Positions 50,954 through 61,162 are shown, counted from the first letter of the stretch. The stretch: 64,000 bases of DNA from Hyphomicrobium sulfonivorans (GCF_013306565.1 NZ_PZPO01000001.1:62001-126000); one strand, 5' to 3'. The notes: generated by a model from the sequence alone, not told the origin. Numbers and translations are program-made.

Positions 50954-52204
50954 ATGCAGCTCGACTTGCAGACCATCTCAATCGTGTCGTGCGCGGCGAC
51001 GTTCATGATCGGTGCGATCTTGCTCGCCATCTGGTGGCACGATCGCAACAGCGCGCTCATCGGATGGTGGGGCCTGTCGCAGCTGGTGCTGGGAATTGGC
51101 CTCGGCATGGCTGCTTGCGGCGCGGCGATGAAGCTGCCTGCCCTCGTCGCGTTCGCCCAGGCGTTGATCATCATGGGCACCGCAATCATGTGGATGGCTG
51201 TCCGCGAATTCAACGGACGCACATTCAACGCGCTGCTGGTGGCCGCATGGCCGGTTGCATATGTCATGATAGCCGCGCTGTTCGTCATCTCGTTCGATCA
51301 GCGGCTCATCCTGACGTCCGCCACCATCGCGGCCCTGCTTCTGCTGACCGCATCGGAATTTGCCCGCCCCGGCCAGGATCCTTCCAGCAGCCGCTGGGTG
51401 GCCATGCTGCTGCTGTGCTTCACGGCGGCGAGCTACCTCATATGGCTGCCGCTGACGGTGTCGCTGCCTATTCTTGCAACGGGCGGCGGCGAGACCAGCG
51501 CGTGGTTTCCGGCGGCGCTTCTGCTGGCAATGCTGACCCGCATCGCGCTAGCTTTCGTTATCCTGTTCATCGCCCAGGAACAGCAGGAACGGCGCCAGCA
51601 TACATTCGCGCGCACAGATGCTTTGACCGGGCTGCCCAATCGCCGCGCGCTGTTTGAAGCCGCCAACCGGCTGCGGCAGGCGGTGCGTCGCAAAAAGACC
51701 GCGACCGCCACGTCGGTGATGATCCTCGATCTCGACCACTTCAAGCGCATCAACGACAACTACGGTCACCGCGTGGGCGACAACGTTCTGCAGTACTTTG
51801 CCCGGACGCTCGTCAGCACCCTCGATGAAGACACCATCGTGGGACGGCTCGGCGGTGAGGAATTCGCCGCCATCCTGCCGAACACCCCGATTGAGGTCGC
51901 ACAGGCCGAGGCTGAACGCGTGCGCGTAGCGTTTGCGAACTCCGGCGCTTTCATCGGCGGCATCCCCGTGGGCAGCACCGTCAGCATCGGCGTGGCATCA
52001 CATATCGGCACCGACTACGATCTCAGCGCACTTTTTCACCGCGCCGACGGAGCGCTTTATGCTGCCAAGCAGGCCGGCCGCAACCGCGTGGAATGCGCCG
52101 GCATACTCAGCCAGGATGAAGCGGCACTCGACTCGCGCTGGCTTGAAGAACAGCACCCGCTTACCGCGCAATCGACGCGGCGTTTCCGGGGCTCCGCAGC
52201 GTGA
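50954..52204 (+). CDS. Membrane-bound diguanylate cyclase (GGDEF domain)
   Basis: A 416-residue protein with six or so membrane segments in residues 1-215 and a C-terminal GGDEF domain. The active-site sequence is GGEEF at residues 300-304, with the conserved DALTGLPNRRAL and DLDHFKRINDNYGHRVGDN before it. It should make cyclic di-GMP. The inhibitory RxxD motif expected five residues before GGEEF is absent (DEDT there), so product inhibition by the usual I-site is unlikely. The membrane part has no recognised sensor domain. GCAGGGAA precedes the ATG. Confidence 0.92.
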   Translation: MQLDLQTISIVSCAATFMIGAILLAIWWHDRNSALIGWWGLSQLVLGIGLGMAACGAAMKLPALVAFAQALIIMGTAIMWMAVREFNGRTFNALLVAAWPVAYVMIAALFVISFDQRLILTSATIAALLLLTASEFARPGQDPSSSRWVAMLLLCFTAASYLIWLPLTVSLPILATGGGETSAWFPAALLLAMLTRIALAFVILFIAQEQQERRQHTFARTDALTGLPNRRALFEAANRLRQAVRRKKTATATSVMILDLDHFKRINDNYGHRVGDNVLQYFARTLVSTLDEDTIVGRLGGEEFAAILPNTPIEVAQAEAERVRVAFANSGAFIGGIPVGSTVSIGVASHIGTDYDLSALFHRADGALYAAKQAGRNRVECAGILSQDEAALDSRWLEEQHPLTAQSTRRFRGSAA

Positions 52205-52427
52205 TCGGCCGGCAGGAATGACCACATTAAAGTTGTCCACAGCTTGTTCACAGCGGGTGCCGTCAAGGCGCGCTGTGCTGACGCGGGCGCTGGAAAGACG
52301 CAGGGTCACCCCCCCGGTTGGCGACTATGTTCTGCCCAACCAATCGCACCGTTAGCTGCCGCGTCCCACACCAATTGGAGCTGGGCCCGCCTGCAGCTGG
52401 TATTCTCGCCATACGAGGGAACGAACA

Positions 52428-52784
52428 ATGGATGCTGCGACGCTGTTTATCGTCATGTCGCTGAACGCTGGGCCGAAACGGACAATCACCCAGAAATTCC
52501 CTTCCATGGAAATCTGCACGCAGGTGGCCGACGACCTGCGAAAGAAGGCATCGCTGCGAACCACCACGCACTATTGCGTAAAGCGCAAGCCTGACCCTGA
52601 GGAACAGAAGGCCATTGACGATGCCCGCCGCCGCGCGACCGCGGCCATAACCAAGCAGAAGCGCGCTGCGGCGCAGGCGAAAGCCAGCGCGCAGGCAAAG
52701 GCGCAGCTTCAGGCGCAGGCCCAGGCTCAGCAGCCGGGCATGCCGCGCGATTTCTTCACCGGTCCGACACCGAGCCAGAACTGA
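52428..52784 (+). CDS. Small hypothetical protein with Ala/Gln-rich coiled tail
   Basis: A 118-residue protein preceded by GAGGGAAC at good spacing. Residues 1-60 contain two cysteines (EICTQ and HYCVK) that may pair. Residues 62-105 form a charged then Ala/Gln-rich helix (QKRAAAQAKASAQAKAQLQA). I do not recognise the family. The hydrophobic N-terminus (AATLFIVMSL) is too short for a confident signal peptide. A strong terminator follows. Confidence 0.65.
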   Translation: MDAATLFIVMSLNAGPKRTITQKFPSMEICTQVADDLRKKASLRTTTHYCVKRKPDPEEQKAIDDARRRATAAITKQKRAAAQAKASAQAKAQLQAQAQAQQPGMPRDFFTGPTPSQN

Positions 52785-52815
52785 TCTGCGATCTTAAAAT
52801 CGCGACATCGACAGA

Positions 52816-52846
52816 GCGGATGGTTGCAGCGACCATCCGCTTTTTT
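52816..52846 (+). terminator. Rho-independent terminator after the small hypothetical gene
   Basis: A perfect 9-bp stem GCGGATGGT/ACCATCCGC (52816-52824 with 52832-52840) is followed directly by six T. It separates the small hypothetical gene from the purine permease gene on the same strand. Confidence 0.9.
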
Positions 52847-52920
52847 GTATCCATCTGCGCACGCGGAGCATGCATTCGACTGCTAGAATGCGTTGACAAC
52901 AACCGGCAGTGGAACAAGCG

Positions 52921-54198
52921 ATGTTCAAGCTCGCAGAGAACGGTACCAGCATTCGCACCGAGCTTCTGGCGGGCCTCACGACCTACCTGACGATGGTCTA
53001 TATCGCCTTCGTCAATCCATCCGTGCTGGCCGACGCCGGGATGGACAAAGGCGCTGTGTTTGTCGCGACGTGTCTTGCAGCCGCGTTTGGCTCCGCGGCC
53101 ATGGGCCTGCTCGCCAATTACCCGATCGCTATTGCGCCCGGCATGGGGCTCAATGCCTATTTCACCTACACGCTCGTGCAGGGCATGGGACTGCCATGGC
53201 AGAGCGCACTGGCCGCCGTATTCGCCTCCGGCGCGCTGTTTTTCGTCGTCAGCGTAACACCGCTGCGGCAATGGATCATCGACAGCATCTCGCCATCACT
53301 GAAGCTGGCAATCGCCACCGGCATCGGCTTCTTTCTTGCCTTCATCGGGCTGCAGAACGCGGGCCTTATTGCGCCCGACGCCGCAACATTTGTGAAACTC
53401 GGAGACGTCAAAACACCTGCCGTTGGCATCGCGGCCGCTGCCTTCATCCTGATGGCGGCACTGACGGCGCGACGCATGCACGGCGCCATTCTCATCGGCA
53501 TTCTCGCGGCCTACGCGGCGGCCCTGATACTGGGGATGGCAGAATTTTCCGGCATCGTAGCCATGCCGCCTGCCATCGCACCGGTATTCCTGCAGATGGA
53601 CCTCGGCGCGCTGTTCGACATCGCAATGGCGAGCGTCATTCTCACGCTGTTTTTCGTCGTGCTGTTCGACAACACCGGCACGCTGCTGGGCATCACGCGG
53701 GCCGCAGGCATGACCCGGCCCGACGGCAGCATTCCCAACCTTGAACGGGCGTTGACCGCCGATTCCACCTCGGTGATGGCTGGAGCCGCGCTCGGCACAT
53801 CCACCACTACCAGCTACATCGAAAGCGCAGCAGGCGTGAATGCGGGCGGGCGCACAGGGCTCACCGCAATCACAGTCGCGGTGCTGTTTCTGCTCACCCT
53901 GTTTATAGCGCCGCTGGCGGGTTCCATCCCGGTATTTGCTACCGCCCCCGCGCTGGTATTGGTCGGCTGCCTGATGGCTTCGGCGGCGCGCGATATCGAC
54001 TTCGACGACGTTACCGAAGCGGTGCCGGCAGCAATCACCATCATCTCGATGCCGCTGACATTTTCCATAGCAGACGGACTGGCGTTTGGCTTCATCGCCT
54101 ATGCGGGCATGAAGCTGCTGGCGGGCCGCTGGCGCGAACTGCCAGCGGCTGTGTTGGTGCTCTCTGTGCTCTTCGTGCTTCGCTTTGCGCTGTTATAG
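52921..54198 (+). CDS. NCS2-family purine permease (AzgA-like)
   Basis: A 425-residue polytopic permease of the AzgA branch of NCS2 transporters, which import adenine, guanine or hypoxanthine with protons. Family hallmarks are GLTTYLTMVYIAFVNPSVL at the N-terminus, APGMGLNAYFTYT and the signature GTSTTTSYIESAAGVNAGGR. The ATG at 52921 was preferred to a GTG 12 bases upstream. It has its own promoter after a terminator. The exact purine cannot be told from sequence. Confidence 0.9.
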   Translation: MFKLAENGTSIRTELLAGLTTYLTMVYIAFVNPSVLADAGMDKGAVFVATCLAAAFGSAAMGLLANYPIAIAPGMGLNAYFTYTLVQGMGLPWQSALAAVFASGALFFVVSVTPLRQWIIDSISPSLKLAIATGIGFFLAFIGLQNAGLIAPDAATFVKLGDVKTPAVGIAAAAFILMAALTARRMHGAILIGILAAYAAALILGMAEFSGIVAMPPAIAPVFLQMDLGALFDIAMASVILTLFFVVLFDNTGTLLGITRAAGMTRPDGSIPNLERALTADSTSVMAGAALGTSTTTSYIESAAGVNAGGRTGLTAITVAVLFLLTLFIAPLAGSIPVFATAPALVLVGCLMASAARDIDFDDVTEAVPAAITIISMPLTFSIADGLAFGFIAYAGMKLLAGRWRELPAAVLVLSVLFVLRFALL

Positions 54199-54233
54199 GG
54201 ATTAGCTGCCCGCAATTGCACTCCAAGCGGTGT

Positions 54234-55634
54234 TCACCTGCCGATAGCTTTGATGCTGCCCCAAACGTCGCCTGAAACATCCAATATCTTTTGCACCGTA
54301 TTTGAGACCGTTGCCCCTGCCTCATATCGCAACATATGGGCATACGCGGGTGCCGAAAAGAAACCTGAGAGCAGGCCTTCCGGGAACAAATCCGACCGCG
54401 ATGCGACCGTATCAAGTATGATTTCCCTGACCTCCGGAGCCCACTGATCAAGCGGCATGTAATTCATGAACAACTGGACGTGGATGTAATCGGTCTTCAT
54501 CAAGTTGAAAGCCGTAAGCGGAGAAGGCTCAGCGCCCATTTTGACGTGAACAGTACGATTGGTTCGCGCGATATATGTCGTGAAGCCGCGAACAAGTCCT
54601 TTTTTATGCTGACGAGCAACCTCTATTCCACGCTCATTCATATACGCGATTGCAGAAATTGTGATTGCTTCTTTCCAAAGCTCGGAACGATGTCGCTTTT
54701 TCGGATTATCGTTGATCTGATAATCCCAAGCATAGGCACCGTTCTCGCCGACCTCGACATGACTAAAGAGGTAGTTCAAAAAACCATCACAGATATCACG
54801 AAACTCTTTATTTCCGGTCAGCTCATACGCATAACTGGCCGCCAGAGTATAGGAGGCAATATGATTGAATGCGTCCTGCTCACCCGTGAAAATATATTTG
54901 AAGTAGCGCTTGTCTCCATCCACGATTTGAAACTGAAGATGTGACTGCAACATCTCGACGCCATCGGCCGCATGCCGCTGAATTTCTCGCGCCATCTCAT
55001 CGGGAACATTTTTCCCCTTAGCAGCGATGGCCAATCGCAACATTGGCGCGATTATACGACCGGCAAAAGTGTGCTCGCGACCCGTTTTTCCATAGTGGTC
55101 AAAACTCCATCCGCGCACATTTACCCGATTAAAATCTTCCGTTATGCTCCGCACATCGTCGGTGTTTCCGTAAGAAACTCGGAATATCCGAAGCGCCTGA
55201 TCGATGAACCGTTGCTCGCCGGTCGCTTCATAACCGATCACAGCCGCTTCACTTAAAGTTGCCCATGCCCACGCCAGAGACATTCCCGGCCGCGGGTGCC
55301 CCGCCAGTGAATGTCTTTCTAAATATGCAAGCTGGTGGGCGATAAAGCCATGCAACACGTCTTTATTTGCTGGCAACAAAATGAAATCACGATATGCAGC
55401 CTGCGCCGTTTGCCGCTTCGCGATGAAGTAATCGCTCTCTGAACGCGCGGCAGATTCTAATTTCTCAGCAAAAACAATTTGGTCTGGAAAAAGCTTGCGC
55501 GCCGTCGCCACTGTTTCATCGGTAACGTTAGCCGATGCTAAGGCAATCTGGATAGCTCGATAGTCAGCAAAAGCATCAGCCAATGCTGGCTGCGACAGTG
55601 CTAAAATAAGCGCCGCAAAAATCAGTCGAAGCAT
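54234..55634 (-). CDS. Secreted hypothetical protein, alpha-helical toroid-like, lower GC
   Basis: A 466-residue protein with a signal peptide (LRLIFAALILALSQPALA). The body is a series of helical repeats with conserved aromatic and glycine turns (LAWAWATLSEAAVIGYEATG, YTLAASYAYELTGNKEFRDI, NGAYAWDYQIND), suggesting an alpha/alpha toroid fold as in polysaccharide lyases or C5-epimerases. No catalytic motif could be assigned. The gene and its upstream flank are visibly richer in A/T than the rest of the window and use codons such as AAA and ATA more freely, consistent with recent acquisition. Confidence 0.7.
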   Translation of the reverse strand: MLRLIFAALILALSQPALADAFADYRAIQIALASANVTDETVATARKLFPDQIVFAEKLESAARSESDYFIAKRQTAQAAYRDFILLPANKDVLHGFIAHQLAYLERHSLAGHPRPGMSLAWAWATLSEAAVIGYEATGEQRFIDQALRIFRVSYGNTDDVRSITEDFNRVNVRGWSFDHYGKTGREHTFAGRIIAPMLRLAIAAKGKNVPDEMAREIQRHAADGVEMLQSHLQFQIVDGDKRYFKYIFTGEQDAFNHIASYTLAASYAYELTGNKEFRDICDGFLNYLFSHVEVGENGAYAWDYQINDNPKKRHRSELWKEAITISAIAYMNERGIEVARQHKKGLVRGFTTYIARTNRTVHVKMGAEPSPLTAFNLMKTDYIHVQLFMNYMPLDQWAPEVREIILDTVASRSDLFPEGLLSGFFSAPAYAHMLRYEAGATVSNTVQKILDVSGDVWGSIKAIGR

Positions 55635-55843
55635 GCCTCACCTGTCAGATGGAGGATCATCCGATCAGTGAATATGAGATTTGATTAGCGCGCCTATCCA
55701 AACTTGCTTTTCAAGCAAATTAGCTGGGGAAAGTATTTCTCACGTGGCGACGGTGACGTGCCAAACGCCCCCGATTGCCGGGCAATTTGCAGACAGCGTT
55801 CACTCCATAACTATGGTGACCGGCAAAAATATCTGACTAAAAA

Positions 55844-56209
55844 TCAATAGTCTGCCGCACCACGCCGGGGCGGCGGCTGATGCCTCGGCGGCGGACTGGC
55901 GTAGCCATATTCTTGCTGGCCGGCGTCGCGCCTGCTCTCCGATCTGCGGATCTGTCGCGCCGGGCGTGGCTCGGGAACATTCTCCTGCATGCCGGTCTCC
56001 TGCATGCCGGTTGCATCGCTAGCCAGCGCCTTGGGCTTGGGCTGTGCTGGCATATGCTGCACGGCTTCAGCGGTCGGCCAGATGGCCGGCCGAAGCCACC
56101 AGATGCTCAGAACCGCTGTGGCGACCAGCACCATCGGACCCAGCCAACGCCGAACCGCACCGCCGCGAGCGCGCGCAGGACGCCATTTTACATCAGAATT
56201 TTTCCGCAT
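55844..56209 (-). CDS. Small membrane-anchored hypothetical protein
   Basis: A 121-residue protein with a basic N-terminus, one membrane segment (LGPMVLVATAVLSIWWL) and a proline/arginine-rich tail with a short repeat TGMQETGMQEN and the end PPPRHQPPPRRGAADY. No family is recognised. Its composition is typical of the host, unlike the gene next to it. The start has only a weak ribosome site, so it is a moderate-confidence gene. Confidence 0.5.
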   Translation of the reverse strand: MRKNSDVKWRPARARGGAVRRWLGPMVLVATAVLSIWWLRPAIWPTAEAVQHMPAQPKPKALASDATGMQETGMQENVPEPRPARQIRRSESRRDAGQQEYGYASPPPRHQPPPRRGAADY

Positions 56210-56645
56210 AACTTTGATAATTCAACGCTCTACATGCTGTGAGAATAAATGATCGCTGCGGGCCCCAACCCCTATATCAGGAAGTATCATCGCAGCTCCT
56301 GGGCCAGGGTATGACCGCCTCGCAGGTCCGATGGATGAGCCCCGCGCGGGCGGAGTTAAAGAGCGCCCTGTCTATTGGCAAAAGCCCCGCCCCACAATCG
56401 CAGGCCACTGGCACTTCAAGCCGCAGGCGATCCACCCAAACGTGTGAGCTGAGTGTCACGCGCCAATTGTGCCGCCGCCAACATTCTATCCAAGGCTGCA
56501 ATCGCTGGTTCTGTTACAAAAAGGTTGTAGCACCGGGGCGATTGCAGCGACGGTTTTAGCCCTACCGACCGTTTTCATCATCGACGCCGCAGTGTTGCCG
56601 CTTTGCAGTCTCTGGTCAGGGGCAGGTTTTGGGACAGGAACGCCA
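56210..56645. other. Gap of 436 bp before the RND operon, nothing recognised
   Basis: The frame of the RND adaptor is open back to 56469 but that part is not protein-like for an adaptor. No promoter or hairpin stands out. The operon promoter should be here. Confidence 0.4.
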
Positions 56646-58031
56646 GTGAGAAAATTCTTCAAATCATTGTTTGCGATCCTCGCCATTGCCGGCATCACCG
56701 CCGCCGCGATCTACTACACGCAGGGCAGCAACACGCCCCAGCGCGGCGGCTTCCGTGGCGCCCGCATGGCCGGTCCGGTGCCGGTCGTGGTTGCGGATGC
56801 AAAACTGGCCAACATTCCGGTCTGGCTGGATGGTGTGGGCACGGCGCGGGGCCGCAACACGGTAACTGTGCGCCCGCAGGTCGACGGTCAGATCCTTTCG
56901 GTCGATTTCAAGGAAGGCCAGGAGGTGAAGGCCGGGGATCTGCTCGTGCAGATCGACCCTGTCACCTATCAGGCCCAGCTCGATCAGGCGCTGGCCAAGA
57001 AGGCGCTCGATGAAAGCCAGCTTGCCAACGCCAAGCTGGATCTGGAGCGCTACACCAAGCTTTCATCCAATGTCATCGCCGCTAAGACGGTAGACACCCA
57101 GCGCGCGCTGGTGGCGCAGCTCGAAGCGCAGATCAAGCAGGACGACGCCGCGATCGAAAGCGCACGCGCCTATCTGAATTATGCCAGCGTTGTGGCGCCG
57201 ATTTCGGGGCGCACCGGCATGCGTATGGTTGACGTTGGCAATCTGGTGCGCGCCTCCGATGCCGGCATCGTCGTCATCACCGAAGTGCAGCCGATCTCGG
57301 TTGTCTTCACGCTGCCGCAGCAGGATCTGCCGTCGATCAACCGGGCCTCCGCCAAGCGCGCGCTGAAGGTGGAAGCGCTGGAGACCGACAGCAAGGGCGT
57401 GCTCGATACTGGCGAGTTGCAGGTTGTCGACAATCAGGTGGACCAGAACACCGGCACCATCCGCCTGAAGGCCGACTTCAATAACAAGGATCTGCAGCTC
57501 TGGCCGGGGCAGTTTGTCAACGTGCGTCTGCTGGTTGATACGCTCGATCAGGTTGTCGTTGTGCCGACCGCCGCAATCCAGCGCGGACCGGAAGGCGCGT
57601 TCGTCTATGTCGTCGATGCTGAGAACAAGGCTCGGCTACGCAACGTGACGATCACGCAGCAGGACGAAAACCTTTCGGTGATCGCCAGCGGCGTTGCCGC
57701 CGCCGATAAGGTCGTCACCACCGGCTTCTCGCGCCTGAAGGATGGCGCCGATGTCCGCGTCGATGCCCCCGGTGACGCTGCTCCGCCGCCTGCAACCTCC
57801 GGTGCCGGCCGTGAAGGGCCTTCGCAAGCCTCCACGCGCCGTGGTGCGCCCGGCGACACTGCATCTATCAACGGGCTTGCTCCTGCGGCAGCGGCTGCTC
57901 CTGTGCAGCGCGCCAACCGTGGCAACGGCGAAGGCCGCCGCATGCGCGACGGCGATGCTTCCGGCAAGGGCGCACCCGGTGCAGGCAAACGCGCCAACGT
58001 CGAAGGCTCCGCCTCCGGTAACGCGCCATGA
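56646..58031 (+). CDS. RND efflux periplasmic adaptor (MdtA-like, HlyD family)
   Basis: A 461-residue membrane fusion protein. The GTG at 56646, preceded by ACAGGA, was chosen because it starts the anchor (FFKSLFAILAIAGITAAAIY); the open frame upstream encodes an unrelated-looking stretch. Lipoyl-domain halves (RPQVDGQILSVDFKEGQEVK and VVAPISGRTGMRMVDVGNLV) flank a helical hairpin, then a beta-barrel domain. An unusual Ala/Gly/Arg-rich tail of about 90 residues follows residue 375. It overlaps the first permease gene by 4 bases. Confidence 0.92.
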   Translation: MRKFFKSLFAILAIAGITAAAIYYTQGSNTPQRGGFRGARMAGPVPVVVADAKLANIPVWLDGVGTARGRNTVTVRPQVDGQILSVDFKEGQEVKAGDLLVQIDPVTYQAQLDQALAKKALDESQLANAKLDLERYTKLSSNVIAAKTVDTQRALVAQLEAQIKQDDAAIESARAYLNYASVVAPISGRTGMRMVDVGNLVRASDAGIVVITEVQPISVVFTLPQQDLPSINRASAKRALKVEALETDSKGVLDTGELQVVDNQVDQNTGTIRLKADFNNKDLQLWPGQFVNVRLLVDTLDQVVVVPTAAIQRGPEGAFVYVVDAENKARLRNVTITQQDENLSVIASGVAAADKVVTTGFSRLKDGADVRVDAPGDAAPPPATSGAGREGPSQASTRRGAPGDTASINGLAPAAAAAPVQRANRGNGEGRRMRDGDASGKGAPGAGKRANVEGSASGNAP

Positions 58032-61000
58032 GCGTATCGGCCCCATTCATCCTGAGGCCGGTCGCCACCTCTCTCCTCGCCTTCGCCATGATCCTGGGCG
58101 GATGGCTGGGTTATTTCTGGCTACCGGTTTCATCGCTGCCGCAGGTTGATTTCCCCACCATCCAGGTGACGACGCAGCTTCCCGGCGCCAATCCGCAGAC
58201 AATGTCTACGCTCGTCACGGCGTCGCTGGAGCGCGAGTTCGGCCGCATTCCCGATCTCGCGACGATGACATCGACGAGTTCGTTCGGGCTCAGCAAGATC
58301 ACGCTGCAGTTCAACCTGGGCCGCGATATCGACGCCGCTTCACAGGATGTGCAGGCGGCCATCAATGCCGCCGGTTCGACGCTGCCGCGCAACCTGCCGT
58401 ATCCGCCGACATACGCGAAGGTCAACCCGGCCGACAGCGCCATCGTCACGCTGGCGCTCACGTCTGACATCGTATCCATGCGCGAGCTGAGCGATCTGGC
58501 CGATACGCTGATCGCGCAGCGCCTCTCCACCGTCAGCGGTGTCGGCCATGTCTCGGTCGAGGGTGGCATTCGCCCTGCCGTGCGCATCCAGGCCGATATT
58601 TCGCGCCTCGCCGCGTATGGCCTCAGCATTTCCGACGTCAACAGCGCCATAACCAGCTCGAACGTTTCCGGCCCCAAGGGCTCGCTCGACGGCACGCATC
58701 AAAGCTATTCCATCGCCGCCAACGACCAGATCGCATCGGCGGCTGCCTATCGCGACGTGGTCATCGCCTATCGCAACGGCGCGCCGGTTCGCCTGAAGGA
58801 TGTTGCCGACGTTACCGAGGGGCTGGAAAACGCCCGCGTCGGTGGCTGGTATCAGAATTCGCCCGCTGTCATCATCGATGTGCAGCGCCAGCCCGGCGCC
58901 AACGTCATCGAAACCGTCGAGCGCCTGACCGAAGAGCTGCCGCGTATCGAGCGCGCGCTGCCGACAAGCGTGAAGCTGACGCTGGTGCATGACCGCACCG
59001 ATACGATCCGCGCGTCGATCCACGACGTGCAGTTCACGCTGGTGTTGTCGGTGGCGCTGATCGTCATGGTGGTGCTGGTGTTCCTGCGCTCCGGCCGGGC
59101 AACAATCATTGCCGGCGTGGCGCTGCCCGTCTCTCTCATCGCCACGTTCGCGGTGATGTATTTCTTCGGCTTCTCCCTCGACAACCTTTCGCTGATGGCG
59201 CTGACCATCGGCACCGGCTTCGTTGTCGACGACGCCATCGTGATGATCGAGAACATCGTCCGTCATATCGAGAAGGGCCAGAAGCCGCTGCGTGCCGCGC
59301 TCGATGGCGCGCGCGAAATCGGCTTCACCGTTATCTCGCTGACGGTGTCGCTGATTGCCGTGTTCATCCCGCTGCTGTTCATGACCGGTCTTGTCGGCCG
59401 CATGTTCCGCGAGTTTGCGCTCACGCTCACCATCGCCGTGACGGTGTCGGCCGTTGTCTCGCTGACGCTTACGCCGATGATGGCGGCCAAGTTGCTGAAG
59501 CACGAGCCGGAGCAGCGCGGCAACGTTTTGAGCCGGGGCTTCAACTGGATCTTCGATGGCATCATCGAAGGCTATCGCCGCAGCCTTGAGGTTGTGCTGC
59601 GCCACCAGACGGCGACGCTGATGGTGACTGCATTGACGCTGGTGATCACGGTGTGGATGTACGTGGCGATGCCGAAGGGCTTCCTGCCGGCGCAGGACAC
59701 CGGCCTCATCACCGCCACGCTGGAAGCCGAACCGCAGGTGTCGTTCACCGAACTCAGCCGCCTGCAATCGGAGGTGGCCAAGCTTGTCAGCCAGGACCCG
59801 ACCGTCGCTGGCGTTGTTGCTGTCGTCGGTGTTGGCCAGCTCAATCCGACGCCGAACATCGCGCATCTGAAAATCACGCTCATTCCGCGCGCTCAACGCG
59901 AGGTGCTTGCGGCCGGCATTGTCGAGCGTCTGCAGCGGGCGGTTGCGTCCATTCCAGGCGTCAGGGTGTACTTCCAGCCGGTGCAGGACGTGCAGATCGC
60001 CACCCGCACCAGCCGCGCGCAATATCAATATACGCTAGTCAGCACCGACATCGACGAGGTGAAGGATTGGACGCAGAAGCTTGCCGCTGAGTTGGCCCGT
60101 TCGCCGATGCTCAGCGATGTGAACCTCGAAACGATGAGCGAAGGCGCGCGCATCCGCATCGATGTTGATCGCGAGGTTGCGGGGCGCCTTGGCGTCACGG
60201 TGCAGGCAGTAGCCGACGCGTTGAACGATTCATTCGGCCAGCGCCAGGTTTCCACCATCTACGCGCAGGCGAACCAGTATCGTGTCGTGCTGGAGGCGAT
60301 GCCGCAGTTCCGCACCGATCCATCGCGTCTCAACCGCCTCTATGTGCCGTCCAGCAACGGCGCGCAGGTGCCCCTTACCTCCGTCGCCAAGATCACGCAC
60401 ACGACGGCGCCGCTGGCGGTCAGCCATCTGGATCAGTTCCCGGCCGAGACCATCAGCTTCAACCTTGTGCCCGGCGCTGCGCTGAGCGACGCGGTCGAGA
60501 TCGTTGCCCAAGCTGAGGCCGCCATCGGCATGCCGTCGTCGGTCACCGGTAACTTCTTCGGTGACGCCAGCGAGTTCGCGGCATCGTTGCAGAGCCAGCC
60601 GTGGCTCATCCTTGCCGCCATCGTCACCATCTACATCGTGCTCGGCATTCTGTATGAAAGCCTCATCCACCCGTTCACAATTCTCACCACGCTGCCATCG
60701 GCCGGCATTGGAGCGTTGCTGGCGCTGATGCTCGCAGGACTCGATCTGTCGCTGGTGGCGTTGATCGGCATCGTGCTGCTGATGGGCATCGTGAAGAAGA
60801 ACGCGATCATGATGATCGACTTCGCCCTCGACGCCGAACGCGAGCGTGGCCTCAATCCGCGCGACTCCATCGTCGAGGCAGCGCTGCTGCGCTTCCGCCC
60901 CATCATCATGACCACGCTGGCCGCTCTGTTCGGTGCGCTGCCGCTTGCGCTTGAGGGCGGCGTTGGCTCGGAGCTGCGCAATCCGCTCGGCATCACCATT

Positions 61001-61162
61001 GTGGGCGGCCTGATCCTCAGCCAATTACTGACGCTCTACACAACGCCGGTGATCTATCTGGCGATGGAACGGCTCAAGGCAAGGCTGACCGGTGGCTCGC
61101 CCGCAGCTGCAAACGCAACGCCGGCAGCAAATGCGGCCAGCAACCCTGCCGCAGCGGAATAG
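58028..61162 (+). CDS. RND efflux permease, first of two (MdtB/MdtC-like)
   Basis: A 1044-residue inner-membrane RND transporter with 12 membrane segments and two large periplasmic loops. Typical sequences are LPQVDFPTIQVTTQLPGANP, GFVVDDAIVMIENIVRHIEK (with the proton-relay aspartates in TM4) and GIVKKNAIMMIDFALDAERE. It works with the adaptor upstream. The close tandem with a second permease matches the MdtB-MdtC hetero-trimer layout, so substrates such as bile-salt-like detergents or novobiocin are possible but unproven. The C-terminus is Ala-rich. Confidence 0.94.
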   Translation: MSVSAPFILRPVATSLLAFAMILGGWLGYFWLPVSSLPQVDFPTIQVTTQLPGANPQTMSTLVTASLEREFGRIPDLATMTSTSSFGLSKITLQFNLGRDIDAASQDVQAAINAAGSTLPRNLPYPPTYAKVNPADSAIVTLALTSDIVSMRELSDLADTLIAQRLSTVSGVGHVSVEGGIRPAVRIQADISRLAAYGLSISDVNSAITSSNVSGPKGSLDGTHQSYSIAANDQIASAAAYRDVVIAYRNGAPVRLKDVADVTEGLENARVGGWYQNSPAVIIDVQRQPGANVIETVERLTEELPRIERALPTSVKLTLVHDRTDTIRASIHDVQFTLVLSVALIVMVVLVFLRSGRATIIAGVALPVSLIATFAVMYFFGFSLDNLSLMALTIGTGFVVDDAIVMIENIVRHIEKGQKPLRAALDGAREIGFTVISLTVSLIAVFIPLLFMTGLVGRMFREFALTLTIAVTVSAVVSLTLTPMMAAKLLKHEPEQRGNVLSRGFNWIFDGIIEGYRRSLEVVLRHQTATLMVTALTLVITVWMYVAMPKGFLPAQDTGLITATLEAEPQVSFTELSRLQSEVAKLVSQDPTVAGVVAVVGVGQLNPTPNIAHLKITLIPRAQREVLAAGIVERLQRAVASIPGVRVYFQPVQDVQIATRTSRAQYQYTLVSTDIDEVKDWTQKLAAELARSPMLSDVNLETMSEGARIRIDVDREVAGRLGVTVQAVADALNDSFGQRQVSTIYAQANQYRVVLEAMPQFRTDPSRLNRLYVPSSNGAQVPLTSVAKITHTTAPLAVSHLDQFPAETISFNLVPGAALSDAVEIVAQAEAAIGMPSSVTGNFFGDASEFAASLQSQPWLILAAIVTIYIVLGILYESLIHPFTILTTLPSAGIGALLALMLAGLDLSLVALIGIVLLMGIVKKNAIMMIDFALDAERERGLNPRDSIVEAALLRFRPIIMTTLAALFGALPLALEGGVGSELRNPLGITIVGGLILSQLLTLYTTPVIYLAMERLKARLTGGSPAAANATPAANAASNPAAAE

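Noticed and set aside
58340..60028. A 562-codon minus-strand frame within the first RND permease
   Set aside because: The product is His/Arg/Asp-rich with no membrane segments or known motif, typical of an antisense shadow in GC-rich DNA.
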